A stretch of DNA of 36,041 nucleotides from Lewinella cohaerens DSM 23179 (GCF_000379805.1 NZ_KB903555.1:3131-39171); one strand, 5' to 3'; positions 1 to 8,635 are shown, counted from the first letter of the stretch. Notes: a model not told the origin generated them from the letters alone. Program-made: numbers and translations.

Positions 1-450
1 GATGACATCAGCATCGGTCGTAACAATCAGTTCTCCTTGAGCTTTTTTAATCCCTTTTTTTAGTGCAGATTTTTTACCGTGCTCCTTGTTCCCTCTCTGA
101 AAAATTAAGTGTAATCGCGCACCTGCCACCCGTCCAACGATCTCGGCTGTATTATCTGATGAATCATCATCAATTACAATAATTTCTATTTTATCCGAGG
201 GATAATTCTGACTTAGTATAGAACGGAGGCAAGCCTCTATATTGGCCGCTTCGTTGCGGGCAGGAACAACGACAGATACCATGGGAGGTTCTGTAGTGCA
301 TGGCACTAAATTATGATAGGCTACTTTTCCTTTTTTCCACGTTTTGGCAATCCACCATAAAAAAAGAGGGTACAACAGACTTAATGCCAGTGTACCATAC
401 AGCACTACGGTACTTAGTAAAAGGTACACAGTACTTGGTATTGCATCCAT
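1..450 (-). CDS. Glycosyltransferase family 2 (3' end cut by window edge)
   Basis: Only the first 150 residues are in the window. After a hydrophobic segment (about residues 8-35) that probably anchors it in the inner membrane, a GT-A glycosyltransferase fold begins: VVVPARNEAANIEACLRSIL is the usual nucleotide-sugar-binding opening, VIDDSSDNTAEIV is the next conserved strand, and the visible part ends at VTTDADVI, the DxD-type metal site. Such enzymes transfer a sugar from a nucleotide donor to a lipid, polysaccharide or protein acceptor; the acceptor cannot be told here. The ATG at 450 gives a sensible membrane start. It lies 48 bp behind the EnvC-like gene on the same strand and is probably the last visible gene of the operon that starts at 4203. 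Confidence 0.85.
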   Translation of the reverse strand, partial: MDAIPSTVYLLLSTVVLYGTLALSLLYPLFLWWIAKTWKKGKVAYHNLVPCTTEPPMVSVVVPARNEAANIEACLRSILSQNYPSDKIEIIVIDDDSSDNTAEIVGRVAGARLHLIFQRGNKEHGKKSALKKGIKKAQGELIVTTDADVI

Positions 451-498
451 TTTTAGGAATTTAAACCGCGGATCAGGAACAAAGACCAGAAAGCTACC

Positions 499-1737
499 TT
501 ACTTACTAATCCAGCGTTCGGGGTTCAGGCGTTCTTTTTGACGCCATAATTCGAAGTGAAGTTCTCCGGCCTGGGTACTGATATTACCTATCGCTTGGCC
601 TGTAGAAAGAGTTGTTCCGCTACTTACATTTACACTCTCTAAATTGGAGTATACGGTATAATAATCACCGTGCCTTACCAATACCATATTGCGATAACCA
701 GGAACAAAATGGGTACTTACCACTGTACCAGCCGCTACTGCTTTAACTGTCGTGTTGGTTTTGATACCGATGTCAATACCATTATTAGAAATCTCTACCC
801 CTTTCACGGTAGGATGAGGCTGTCGGCCAAAACGTTTTACTATTTCGCCCTCTACTGGCCAGGGCAAACGCCCTTTCTGACTAGAAAAATTACTCGCTTC
901 ATTGCTTACTCCGGGTGTAGCAACATTGCTCGAAGCGGGCGTAGAGGTAGTAGTGCTAGAGGTAGTGGCAGTGGTTGCCCTATCTCTTTCGGCCTTCCTG
1001 ATTCTGGCCATCTCCGATGCAATGGATTGCTCGATGGCTTGATTGAGTTCTTCGCGAGCAATTTCCTGTTGCTTGATTTCTGTCAGAATATTTGCTTCGC
1101 TCTTATTTAGTTTCGTCAGCAACTGATCCTGAGCACCTTTTTCTCTACTGATGGCCACCCTTTGGTTCTCCTCGGTTTGCAACAATCTTTCTTTCTCTGT
1201 ACGGCGTACTTCCAGTTGGGTCAACTTAGCCTGTAAAGACTTTTGGGTAGCAACAATCAAACGAGCCTGCCGGCTGCGAAATCGCTGGTATTGCCGAAGG
1301 TATTGCCACCTACGGAATGCCTCGTTAAAGCTTCGGGAAGATAAAAGGAAACTAAGCCATGTATTTTGCAATCGACTACGATAAGCCGCCCGCACCAGAT
1401 GACTGTATTCTTCCTGAAGACGCCCTACATCTTCATTGAGTGCAAGTACGACTTCGTTGGTACGAATGATGCTGGCATCTGTATAAGTAATTTCCTGCTG
1501 TAATGTAGCAATGAGTTCTGCTCGCTTACGGATCTGCTGTTGCAATAGCGCCAACTGCTCTACAGTAGCGGCCTTATTACGTCGAGTATCCCCCAAACGG
1601 CGGTTATTGGCATTAATTTCTGCCATTAATTCTGCCCGTTTGTTCTTGAGTGCATCCGCTGACTGTCCGGACAAGACCCCACCTGTACTGCATACAATAA
1701 GTACCAGTAGCAGGGCGCTATTTAGACATCCTCTCAT
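499..1737 (-). CDS. EnvC-like murein hydrolase activator (coiled coil + degenerate LytM/M23 domain)
   Basis: A 412-residue exported protein. The start at 1737 gives a clear signal peptide (MRGCLNSALLLVLIVCSTGG); an ATG 48 bp further upstream would put a non-signal extension in front of it. A long coiled coil (about residues 30-250, rich in E, Q, R and L) is followed by a low-complexity Ser/Thr linker and a C-terminal LytM/M23 fold. In active M23 enzymes the metal ligands lie in HxxxD and HxH motifs; here the first reads NNGIDI and the last ELHFE, so two ligand histidines are missing. This is the state seen in E. coli EnvC, which activates amidases rather than cutting peptidoglycan itself. The start overlaps the stop of the DUF4292 gene by 20 bp. 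Confidence 0.88.
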   Translation of the reverse strand: MRGCLNSALLLVLIVCSTGGVLSGQSADALKNKRAELMAEINANNRRLGDTRRNKAATVEQLALLQQQIRKRAELIATLQQEITYTDASIIRTNEVVLALNEDVGRLQEEYSHLVRAAYRSRLQNTWLSFLLSSRSFNEAFRRWQYLRQYQRFRSRQARLIVATQKSLQAKLTQLEVRRTEKERLLQTEENQRVAISREKGAQDQLLTKLNKSEANILTEIKQQEIAREELNQAIEQSIASEMARIRKAERDRATTATTSSTTTSTPASSNVATPGVSNEASNFSSQKGRLPWPVEGEIVKRFGRQPHPTVKGVEISNNGIDIGIKTNTTVKAVAAGTVVSTHFVPGYRNMVLVRHGDYYTVYSNLESVNVSSGTTLSTGQAIGNISTQAGELHFELWRQKERLNPERWISK

Positions 1738-2512
1738 AGCGTGGAGGTACACTAAAATCGATGTTGGTGGGAACGTTGAGCTCAACTTGAGTAAATTCTA
1801 TTTCTATGTCTGCCTTACCCGTTTCTCGGCTATTGACAGCAATTTTACGAAGGTAAGAAAAATCACGGTTGGTACCTGCATCCTGATAATCCAGTAACTG
1901 AATCGCCAACGAACGAGCATTTCCTCCTTGTTGTACCTCCATCCTATCCAGTTGATAACCGGGCAACAAAAACCAGAAGTCATTGCGGGCATCTTCATCT
2001 TCAGCAGACCAACGGAGGATATTTTCTTCCATACTAGACTTGGGCGTGTACTGCGTTAGGAAAACCGGATTACCCAGTAATATCTGTTGCAGCATTGCCA
2101 AATCAGCGGGCAACTTAAACCGCTCGGAAATATAACTGATAGGCTCCGCAGCGTATTCTTTATTGAAACGATCTAAGATAAAAAGTGAATCTGGTGTCAC
2201 CATCGCTCGTGCGACTTCAAAACCAAACTTTTTCACGCTCATCCAGATGGCTTTACCTTTCTGCATTTTGATGGTTGCGGTACCGCCAATGGACATGTCG
2301 CCGTCGTCGAAAGAAAGGCGGGCACTACCATTAAGCCATTCTGCCTGCACCTGGTTTTGTGCAAAAACACTGATATAATCCGCAGGCCCTAGCGGACGAT
2401 CAATAGTAGCCGTTTCGGTTACTTTCTTATTCGTATTACACCCACTGCTTAATACAAGGGTCAATACAATAAAGGCACCTAAAAACGAGCGAAATACTGG
2501 TAATGAAATCAT
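1718..2512 (-). CDS. DUF4292 family lipoprotein
   Basis: A 264-residue lipoprotein: hydrophobic N-terminus followed by the lipobox LSSGC (Cys25), so it is expected to be acylated and held at a membrane facing the periplasm. The rest resembles the DUF4292 family of Bacteroidota, whose fold is related to the LolA/LolB lipoprotein carriers; a role in lipoprotein or outer-membrane handling is plausible but not shown by sequence alone. Its ATG overlaps the stop of the upstream TPR gene (4 bp), and the downstream EnvC-like gene overlaps its own 3' end, so the three are almost certainly translated from one transcript. Confidence 0.85.
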   Translation of the reverse strand: MISLPVFRSFLGAFIVLTLVLSSGCNTNKKVTETATIDRPLGPADYISVFAQNQVQAEWLNGSARLSFDDGDMSIGGTATIKMQKGKAIWMSVKKFGFEVARAMVTPDSLFILDRFNKEYAAEPISYISERFKLPADLAMLQQILLGNPVFLTQYTPKSSMEENILRWSAEDEDARNDFWFLLPGYQLDRMEVQQGGNARSLAIQLLDYQDAGTNRDFSYLRKIAVNSRETGKADIEIEFTQVELNVPTNIDFSVPPRYERMSK

Positions 2513-4203
2513 AAACTCCTATTTGCAATTTTATCTTCTAAACGCTTACTGTTTCCTCCTAGTGCCTTGGCTTGCTGCCAAAAAGACACGGCCTGTTCCG
2601 TATGTTTCAATTGAAATTGAATATCTCCTGCCAACTCTAAAGCTCCAGGCCAATAATCGGCTCCATTGGAGAGGGCTTTTGTATTCCATTCTTCTGCTGC
2701 TTCGTAGCGCCCGTCTTGGTAATACACTTTAGCCAATCCATTCGTATAATAGGGATGATAAGGCATTTGATTTGCCGCTCTTTCGGCTGCAGCCTTCGCA
2801 TTTTTTAGCTCATTTTTTTCCAAGAGGTATTCCGCATAACGGTAATTCACGTCCGATGACGCTGGTGCCAATTCCAAAGCTTGCTTGAATGCGGCAGCAG
2901 CAGCGGCATTATCTCCTTGATGGCTGTATATTTGGCCTTCAATTGCCTGTATTTCTCCACGCAATGCTTGATCTCGGCCACTCATCATGGTTGCCATACT
3001 CGTAGCATCCAGGGCTTCCTCATAGCGCTTGGTCGCGTCGGCCCCCAGTGCCAAATAATATTGGATAACGGCGCGGTTTGGGAACACATCCAAAGCATCG
3101 TTCGCTGCTTCATATAGCCCGACTCCGTCACCTACTTCATAAAGGGCGGTTAATAATTGTTCCCATACGGGGAACACATTTTCATCACGTTCCAAGGTAG
3201 CCCGGTATTTCTCAATAGCTTCTTTCCGCCGCCCCGAATGGTAAAGAAGATCACCCGCAGCAGAAAATGGTTTAGCATCACTACTGTGTACGCTTTCCAT
3301 GATGGTCGTCAACTCAAGCGCAGCATCGGCAATAACTTTATTACCTGTTTCAGCAACCATTGTGATAAAGGGATAAAGCTTACCTATTTTCAAATCAACC
3401 TCTACATCACTGCGCTCAAAAGCAGGTCGCAATTCTGCGAGATAACGTAGTTCGTCTTGCTGTATATTGGAACCACCGGCCAGCGCTAATTGTGCCTTGG
3501 CATCCTTAGGATCTTGAACGACAATCTGCTCATAGACCTTACGGGCAGCAGTCTTATCTCCTTGCGTATCATAAAATGCCGCTAAGATGTGCTTATATTC
3601 TAATACATTGGGGTAAACCTCCACCAGGCGCTCAAGTTCTTTGCCTGCTCGTTTGGTATCCCCCAAACCTAAGAATAAGGTGTGCCGGCGGCGGGCAATT
3701 TCTTCATTGAACCCTATCGCCTTTTCCAAATCATCGTATACTTTGATGGCTTTATCTACCTCTTGGGCTTTGACCAAAAAGTAAGCCCAGCGAAAGTAGG
3801 TATATTGGTCATCAGGAGATTTCTTAGCCAGCGATTCATAAAGTGCTGCACCTTCGGCGTTGCGCCCTTCTTGTTGGTAAATGTCTGCCAAAAACTTGAG
3901 GTACCATTCGTTATCAGGAGCCAGGTCAGTTGCAGACTTTAGATAAGTAACGGCGTCTTCGATCTCTCCTTGGGCATGCAGCAGTCGTCCTAGTTCGTAG
4001 GCCACAGCAGCATTATCACCATCCTGACGGTACAACTCGCGGAGCATACTGACAGCTTTGTCATAGTTGCCCAAAAGTTTTTCGCGGTTGGCTTCGATAA
4101 AAAGCTTTTCGCGATTTACTTCTTCTTCAGTCACCTGCTCCTGTGCAAGCACCGTACTTATGGACAAAAACATCAACAAGGGTAGTAGAATAGTTCGACT
4201 CAC
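2509..4203 (-). CDS. Exported tetratricopeptide-repeat protein
   Basis: A 564-residue protein with a signal peptide (MSRTILLPLLMFLSISTVLAQ) and TPR helices over almost all the mature chain; recurring patterns such as AVAYELGRLLHAQGEIEDAV, YTYFRWAYFLVKAQEVDKAI and VNYRYAEYLLEKNELKNAK are typical 34-residue repeats. TPR arrays act as protein-binding scaffolds; position in the periplasm or at the outer membrane is inferred from the signal peptide. It is the first gene of the minus-strand operon with the DUF4292 lipoprotein, EnvC-like protein and glycosyltransferase, which suggests envelope assembly work. A TAnnTTTG promoter element lies 28 bp upstream of the ATG. Confidence 0.9.
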   Translation of the reverse strand: MSRTILLPLLMFLSISTVLAQEQVTEEEVNREKLFIEANREKLLGNYDKAVSMLRELYRQDGDNAAVAYELGRLLHAQGEIEDAVTYLKSATDLAPDNEWYLKFLADIYQQEGRNAEGAALYESLAKKSPDDQYTYFRWAYFLVKAQEVDKAIKVYDDLEKAIGFNEEIARRRHTLFLGLGDTKRAGKELERLVEVYPNVLEYKHILAAFYDTQGDKTAARKVYEQIVVQDPKDAKAQLALAGGSNIQQDELRYLAELRPAFERSDVEVDLKIGKLYPFITMVAETGNKVIADAALELTTIMESVHSSDAKPFSAAGDLLYHSGRRKEAIEKYRATLERDENVFPVWEQLLTALYEVGDGVGLYEAANDALDVFPNRAVIQYYLALGADATKRYEEALDATSMATMMSGRDQALRGEIQAIEGQIYSHQGDNAAAAAAFKQALELAPASSDVNYRYAEYLLEKNELKNAKAAAERAANQMPYHPYYTNGLAKVYYQDGRYEAAEEWNTKALSNGADYWPGALELAGDIQFQLKHTEQAVSFWQQAKALGGNSKRLEDKIANRSL

Positions 4204-4230
4204 AACAGTGGGTTATCTTAATAGAAGATA

Positions 4231-4238
4231 CAAATTTA
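4231..4238 (-). promoter_or_regulatory. Promoter -7 element (TAnnTTTG) for the TPR operon
   Basis: Read on the minus strand the site is TAAATTTG, a full match to the Bacteroidota -7 consensus. It lies 28 bp before the ATG at 4203. No convincing -33 TTTG box was seen. Confidence 0.55.
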
Positions 4239-4338
4239 CAGTGTATTGGCGTAATAACTCAGCCGACACTTATTTAAGAACAACGAAAATTCCTTTCTGG
4301 TTATTAGCCTGCGCCTGGAAGTTAATTTTTAGAGATGT

Positions 4339-4346
4339 TATCTTTG
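4339..4346 (+). promoter_or_regulatory. Promoter -7 element (TAnnTTTG) for the epimerase gene
   Basis: TATCTTTG matches the Bacteroidota -7 consensus, 20 bp before the ATG at 4367. Together with the minus-strand element at 4231 it makes the 163-bp gap a divergent promoter region. Confidence 0.6.
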
Positions 4347-4366
4347 CAAAAAAATGAGATAAACTA

Positions 4367-4765
4367 ATGCAAATTGAACATCTCGGCATCGCCGTAAAGG
4401 ACTTGGAGGCCGCCAACGAATTGTATACTACACTACTAGGCAAGGAGCCTTACAAGGCTGAAGAAGTAGAAAGTGAAAAAGTGATGACTTCCTTTTTTCA
4501 AACGGGGGAATCCAAGATCGAGTTGCTGGCGGCTACCGCCCCTGAAAGCGCGATTGCTAAATACATCGAAAAACGAGGAGAAGGTATTCACCATGTGGCT
4601 TTTCGGGTAGCAGATATCCGTGCGGAGATGGAGCGCCTTCGAGAACAGGGCTTTCGTTTACTCAACGAAGAACCTAAGCGAGGTGCTGATAATATGTGGG
4701 TTTGTTTTGTACATCCTAAGTCTGCGAATGGGGTATTGGTAGAATTGTGCCAGCCTGTTGAGTAA
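4367..4765 (+). CDS. mce: Methylmalonyl-CoA epimerase
   Basis: A 132-residue protein of the vicinal-oxygen-chelate superfamily, the usual length for this enzyme. It interconverts (2S)- and (2R)-methylmalonyl-CoA between propionyl-CoA carboxylase and methylmalonyl-CoA mutase in propionate and odd-chain/branched-chain catabolism. The two beta-alpha-beta-beta-beta modules are visible; likely metal ligands are His5 (IEHLGIAV), His75/76 (GIHHVAF) and Glu126 (VLVELCQ). No partner genes of the pathway lie in the window, which is common in Bacteroidota. A promoter element lies just upstream. Confidence 0.93.
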   Translation: MQIEHLGIAVKDLEAANELYTTLLGKEPYKAEEVESEKVMTSFFQTGESKIELLAATAPESAIAKYIEKRGEGIHHVAFRVADIRAEMERLREQGFRLLNEEPKRGADNMWVCFVHPKSANGVLVELCQPVE

Positions 4766-4836
4766 AGAAAGTTAAAACCGGAGGGTAAGATTTTGGTGGT
4801 GTTAGGTATCTATTTATGAACCTAAAAAACCACAAA

Positions 4837-5619
4837 ATGAAACCTTTAATTCTGTTTTTTCTATTTCCTTTCTTATTAACAGCCCAGGACAAATCAATCA
4901 TTTTCACGATGAGAGATCATCAGGTGAAAGAATTAATACTTAGTAGGGAAGATAATATCCGCTACGAATACAGGGATGGGTTGATCACTACCTATACCGT
5001 CATTGCGGGAGTTTCCTCCCAAACATTCAATTATTATTCCGGGGATGATCGTCTCGACTCTGTGATTATTCATACCCACCTGAACAATAAAGTGAGGATC
5101 AGTAAGAAAATCTACGATTACAACGGAGGGGATCAGCTCGTATCTATGCGTAAAGGAAGGGATTTACTCAGGGAAAACGTGGAAGTAGACTCTTTTTTTT
5201 ACAACTCAAAAGGACAGTTGATCCAAATGAGACAATATCAAAATAAGCTCGGAGTGGAAGCTGGCTACCGACGAGTAGATCACTTGCTTCCCCAGGTTAG
5301 TGTTGATTACGAATACAACAAGCAGGCGCAGATAATGCGTACCACCAGCTCTGGTTGGATGCTTCCTAGTACTACCTATTACTATTACGACGAACAAGGG
5401 CGAGATATGAAATCAGAAAAAATACTATTCGTTGATGCCACCAAAGCGGAGGAAAACGAAGCGTGTTTACGTATTGTCTCGGAAAATAAATACAATGATA
5501 CGGGCTTATTGGAGCTTACTTCCGTTTCGACTTACGAAATCAAGTCCAATGGGCGAGAAAAAAAGATTCCTGGAAAAATGAGGATGAGTCGCCGCTACAC
5601 TTTTTACGATAATTTATAA
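4837..5619 (+). CDS. Exported hypothetical protein with YD-like repeats
   Basis: No named family recognised. The ATG at 4837 starts a clean signal peptide (MKPLILFFLFPFLLTAQ), so it is preferred over the ATG at 4816, which adds seven mostly polar residues in front. The mature part (about 243 residues) contains spaced short units of the form Y[DN]xxGxL or YDEQGR (YDYNGGDQLVSM, YNSKGQLIQM, YNKQAQIMRT, YDEQGRDMKS, YNDTGLLELT). These resemble the beta-hairpin YD units of RHS-type and related surface proteins, but there is no toxin domain and no T9SS sorting domain. An outer-surface or periplasmic beta-rich protein is the most that can be said. Confidence 0.7.
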   Translation: MKPLILFFLFPFLLTAQDKSIIFTMRDHQVKELILSREDNIRYEYRDGLITTYTVIAGVSSQTFNYYSGDDRLDSVIIHTHLNNKVRISKKIYDYNGGDQLVSMRKGRDLLRENVEVDSFFYNSKGQLIQMRQYQNKLGVEAGYRRVDHLLPQVSVDYEYNKQAQIMRTTSSGWMLPSTTYYYYDEQGRDMKSEKILFVDATKAEENEACLRIVSENKYNDTGLLELTSVSTYEIKSNGREKKIPGKMRMSRRYTFYDNL

Positions 5620-5665
5620 GCAAAAGTGCCGACTGTAACTAGGGCTCTTAGTAGTCTCTTTTCAG

Positions 5666-5673
5666 TACCTTTG
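5666..5673 (+). promoter_or_regulatory. Promoter -7 element (TAnnTTTG)
   Basis: TACCTTTG, a full match to the consensus, 15 bp before the ATG of the small membrane protein at 5689. Confidence 0.5.
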
Positions 5674-5688
5674 TAGCAACAAAGCAGA

Positions 5689-5955
5689 ATGCTTGACTTG
5701 CAAAGCAAAACTTTTGGAATAGGCTGTTTATTCACCTTGGGCTTACCCATTTTTTTGCTCTTTATGTTAAATGAAGTGATTCACCGTATGGCGTACCAAA
5801 GTAGAAAAAGGGATTACCGAACTCCCAGAGAAAAGAATGCGGTCACTTGGCGAAATACCAAGCTGATTGTGCTCTTCTTTACCCTTGCAATTATCGTTTG
5901 GGTTTTTAAAAATCGTTACGAATATTGGGCCTGGATCAAGACCTATTTTTATTAG
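5689..5955 (+). CDS. Small two-span membrane protein, function unknown
   Basis: An 88-residue protein with two predicted membrane helices, about residues 11-29 (GCLFTLGLPIFLLFMLNEV) and 59-72 (LIVLFFTLAIIVWVF), joined by a strongly basic loop (YQSRKRDYRTPREKNAVTWRN) that by the positive-inside rule should face the cytoplasm. Nothing in it identifies a family. A good promoter element lies 15 bp before the ATG, which supports it being a real gene in spite of its size. It ends 46 bp before dnaX but dnaX appears to have a promoter of its own. Confidence 0.65.
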   Translation: MLDLQSKTFGIGCLFTLGLPIFLLFMLNEVIHRMAYQSRKRDYRTPREKNAVTWRNTKLIVLFFTLAIIVWVFKNRYEYWAWIKTYFY

Positions 5956-5956
5956 C

Positions 5957-5964
5957 TATCTTTG
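5957..5964 (+). promoter_or_regulatory. Promoter -7 element (TAnnTTTG) for dnaX
   Basis: TATCTTTG, 37 bp before the dnaX ATG; it overlaps the stop region of the small membrane protein gene. Confidence 0.55.
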
Positions 5965-6001
5965 ATTATTTATTTCCTCATCCCTAAAGCAAGTATCCTC
6001 T

Positions 6002-7789
6002 ATGAGTAATTTTGTTGTTTCGGCCCGTAAGTATCGTCCTCAGCGCTTTGATGAAGTGGTGGGACAGCAGCACGTGTCCTTAACCCTCAAAAATGCTTTG
6101 CAGAGTGATCACCTGGCTCATGCTTTTCTTTTTTGTGGACCAAGAGGGGTAGGCAAAACAACCTGTGCCCGGATTTTAGCGAAAACGCTAAATTGCCAAA
6201 ATCCTACCAGCGATTTTGAGCCTTGCAATACTTGTGACAACTGTGTTTCCTTCAGTCAAAATGCATCCTTCAATATTACGGAGCTGGATGCGGCGAGTAA
6301 CAACTCGGTAGAACATATTCGGGCGCTGATTGAACAGGTACGGTTTCAACCGCAACAGGGAAAGTACAAGGTGTTTATTATTGATGAGGTACACATGCTT
6401 TCGCAGGCGGCTTTCAATGCTTTCCTGAAAACGCTGGAAGAGCCGCCGTCGTACGCCATTTTCATTTTGGCCACTACGGAGAAGCATAAGATTATTCCTA
6501 CCATCCTTTCTCGTTGTCAAATTTTTGATTTTAAACGTATCCAGACACCGGATATGGTTGCTCATTTGGCAGGTATCTGCGAGCAGGAAGCCATTAAGGG
6601 AGATGCAGATGCCTTGCATATCATTGCTCAAAAAGCAGATGGTGCACTACGTGATGCGCTTTCTATTTTTGATCGGATTGTCTCCTTTTCGGGGAAGCAA
6701 ATCACTTATGAGGATGTTATCACCAACCTCAATGTTCTCGATTACGATTATTATTTCCGGGTCGTGGACGCCCTCTTGACCGAAGATTTGCAGCAAACAC
6801 TCATGATCTTCGATGATATCCAACGAAAAGGTTTTGACGGCGATTTATTCGTCACTGGCCTCGCCGAGCATTTACGTAATATCCTGGTATGCAAAGACGA
6901 GCAAACCCTCAGTCTGCTCGATGCCAGTGACACCCTCAGAGATCGCTACCAGCAACAGGCTCGCCTGAGTGGCAGTGATTTTATCTTGACCTCTTTAAAC
7001 CTCGCCAACGAGTGTGACCTCAATTATAAGCTGGCCCGTAATAAGCGGCTGCATGTGGAGATGACGCTCATAAAAATGGCAAGTATAGGAAGAGCCTTCC
7101 GTATAGCTGATCAACCGCAGGTAGCCCCAGCAGCACAGGAAAAAAAAACGCCTGACGCGAGCGTAAGCAGCCCTATAGCTAATGCTGCCGATGTACCTTC
7201 CATAGGAACCGTACCACCATCTAGTTCGGAAAAAGGCGAACAAGCCCCTACTGTAGCCCCCAACAAAGAGGCTAATTCCTCAACCACTCTGAGTGAAACT
7301 CCACCAACGGCAGCCCCCATCCCCATCAAGGAAAAAGCTAATACCATGGGGAAAGCTAATGTGAACAATATACTGGCTCAGCTCAAGGAGGAAGATAAGA
7401 TTGTGGTAAAAACCGTTGATGAACTCAAGCTCAACGACGTACAAAAAGCTTGGGATCGGTACGCAGCATCCGTCGAGCGTGATAGCCTACGTTTTCAGTT
7501 ACAAGGCGTGGAACTCTCATTGGAAGACATGACCATCACTGCTAAGGTGGGTTCTATTTTGGTAGAAAGTGCCATTCGTGAAGAACATGACCTCACCGAA
7601 ACATTACGCAAGCAACTCATGGCCCCAGACCTGATGTTAAAGGTAGATGTAGATGCCAGTATGCGTAAGGAAGAGGTAAAGTTAAAGCCCAAAACACTCA
7701 ACGCTCGCGAAAAATACCTAATGATGGCCGAGCAAAACCCGGCAGTAAAAGACTTGGTAAAGCGCTTTGGCTTGCGGCCAGATGAATAG
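6002..7789 (+). CDS. dnaX: DNA polymerase III subunit gamma/tau
   Basis: A 595-residue clamp-loader ATPase of the replicative polymerase. Domain I has Walker A (GPRGVGKT, 46-53), the zinc-binding cysteines C65, C75, C78 and C81, and Walker B DEVH (128-131); the sensor/arginine-finger segment TILSRCQIFDF follows. Domains II-III run to about residue 366 and form the loader core; a Pro/Ala/Ser-rich linker (about 368-455) leads to a C-terminal tau-like domain that should contact polymerase and helicase. An A9 run (7140-7148) sits at codons 380-383, right after domain III; both alternative frames stop at once (TGA 7153-7155, TAA 7164-7166), so a gamma form of about 384-387 residues may be made by slippage (see findings). 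Confidence 0.96.
   Translation: MSNFVVSARKYRPQRFDEVVGQQHVSLTLKNALQSDHLAHAFLFCGPRGVGKTTCARILAKTLNCQNPTSDFEPCNTCDNCVSFSQNASFNITELDAASNNSVEHIRALIEQVRFQPQQGKYKVFIIDEVHMLSQAAFNAFLKTLEEPPSYAIFILATTEKHKIIPTILSRCQIFDFKRIQTPDMVAHLAGICEQEAIKGDADALHIIAQKADGALRDALSIFDRIVSFSGKQITYEDVITNLNVLDYDYYFRVVDALLTEDLQQTLMIFDDIQRKGFDGDLFVTGLAEHLRNILVCKDEQTLSLLDASDTLRDRYQQQARLSGSDFILTSLNLANECDLNYKLARNKRLHVEMTLIKMASIGRAFRIADQPQVAPAAQEKKTPDASVSSPIANAADVPSIGTVPPSSSEKGEQAPTVAPNKEANSSTTLSETPPTAAPIPIKEKANTMGKANVNNILAQLKEEDKIVVKTVDELKLNDVQKAWDRYAASVERDSLRFQLQGVELSLEDMTITAKVGSILVESAIREEHDLTETLRKQLMAPDLMLKVDVDASMRKEEVKLKPKTLNAREKYLMMAEQNPAVKDLVKRFGLRPDE
7140..7148 (+). promoter_or_regulatory. A9 slippery run in dnaX, candidate gamma/tau recoding site
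   Basis: Nine consecutive A in codons GAA AAA AAA ACG. A -1 shift after the AAA AAA pair reads AAC GCC TGA; a shift to the other frame reads CGC CTG ACG CGA GCG TAA. Either would truncate the protein right after the clamp-loader core. A weak hairpin (GCAGC 7167-7171 with GCTGC 7184-7188) lies downstream, rather far for a classical stimulator. Confidence 0.5.
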
Positions 7790-7933
7790 GAGGGTTTGCT
7801 TTCTCACAATGCATATATAAGCATTGATTTAATACTCATCTTTCATCTCAAATAAACTTTCTTTCGTAAAAATCGCTTTTACTAAGGAAGCATCCCTTTT
7901 TTAGTACCTCTCATTAATTATTCAGTACATTTT

Positions 7934-8635
7934 ATGGAACCGACTAACAGCTTGTGGCACCTTGAAAATGTAGATGTCAGCGGTATCTTTTGCCCAAAGA
8001 AAGTGGAAGGCGGTGCATTGGACCTACAAACACATCGAAATTTTAAAAGAGGAGAGTACATCTTCCTCCCTGACGAAGACGCTGACAAGGTATATTTTGT
8101 CTTTGAAGGGCGTGTAAAGATTGGTACCTATGGAGAAGATGGTAAAGAAATTACCAAAACCATCCTTGGCCCCGGCGAAGTTTTTGGAGAATTATCGATC
8201 ATCAGTGAGCGCCAGGAAAAACGCCGTGATTTCGCCTTTGCTATGGAGAAAACCACCACTTGTGTACTCACCATGGAGCAAATAAGGTCACTGATGCGAG
8301 AATACAATGGCTTTAGCCTTTTCCTCATGAAGATTATGGGGAGGCGTGTACTCCAAATGGAAAAACGCCTGGAGTCTTTGGTGTTTAAAGATAGCCGTAC
8401 CCGTATTATTGAATTTTTATTCAACTTGGCTACGGAGAAGGGCCAGCGCGTTGGTTATGAGGTGGTCGTCCGGAAATTCATGACACACCAGGAAATCGCT
8501 AACCTAACAGCCACTTCACGACAGACGGTTACCACTATTCTTAATGAATTGAGAAGCGACAATGTACTAACATTTGACCGTAAACGCTTACTGGTACGAG
8601 ATATGGATTTGCTCAAAAAAGAGATGGGTATCTAG
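7934..8635 (+). CDS. Crp/Fnr family transcriptional regulator
   Basis: A 233-residue one-component regulator of usual length. Residues about 30-140 form the cyclic-nucleotide-binding beta barrel (FKRGEYIFLPDEDADKVYFV, then ILGPGEVFGELSIIS), followed by the dimerisation helix and a winged helix-turn-helix at about 170-225, whose recognition part reads THQEIANLTATSRQTVTTIL. The barrel has the FGELS element of the phosphate-binding cassette but not the full cAMP-binding arginine/serine signature, and there is no N-terminal cysteine cluster of Fnr type, so the ligand is unknown. Its 3' end overlaps the convergent recJ by 4 bp. A 144-bp gap separates it from dnaX. Confidence 0.9.
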   Translation: MEPTNSLWHLENVDVSGIFCPKKVEGGALDLQTHRNFKRGEYIFLPDEDADKVYFVFEGRVKIGTYGEDGKEITKTILGPGEVFGELSIISERQEKRRDFAFAMEKTTTCVLTMEQIRSLMREYNGFSLFLMKIMGRRVLQMEKRLESLVFKDSRTRIIEFLFNLATEKGQRVGYEVVVRKFMTHQEIANLTATSRQTVTTILNELRSDNVLTFDRKRLLVRDMDLLKKEMGI

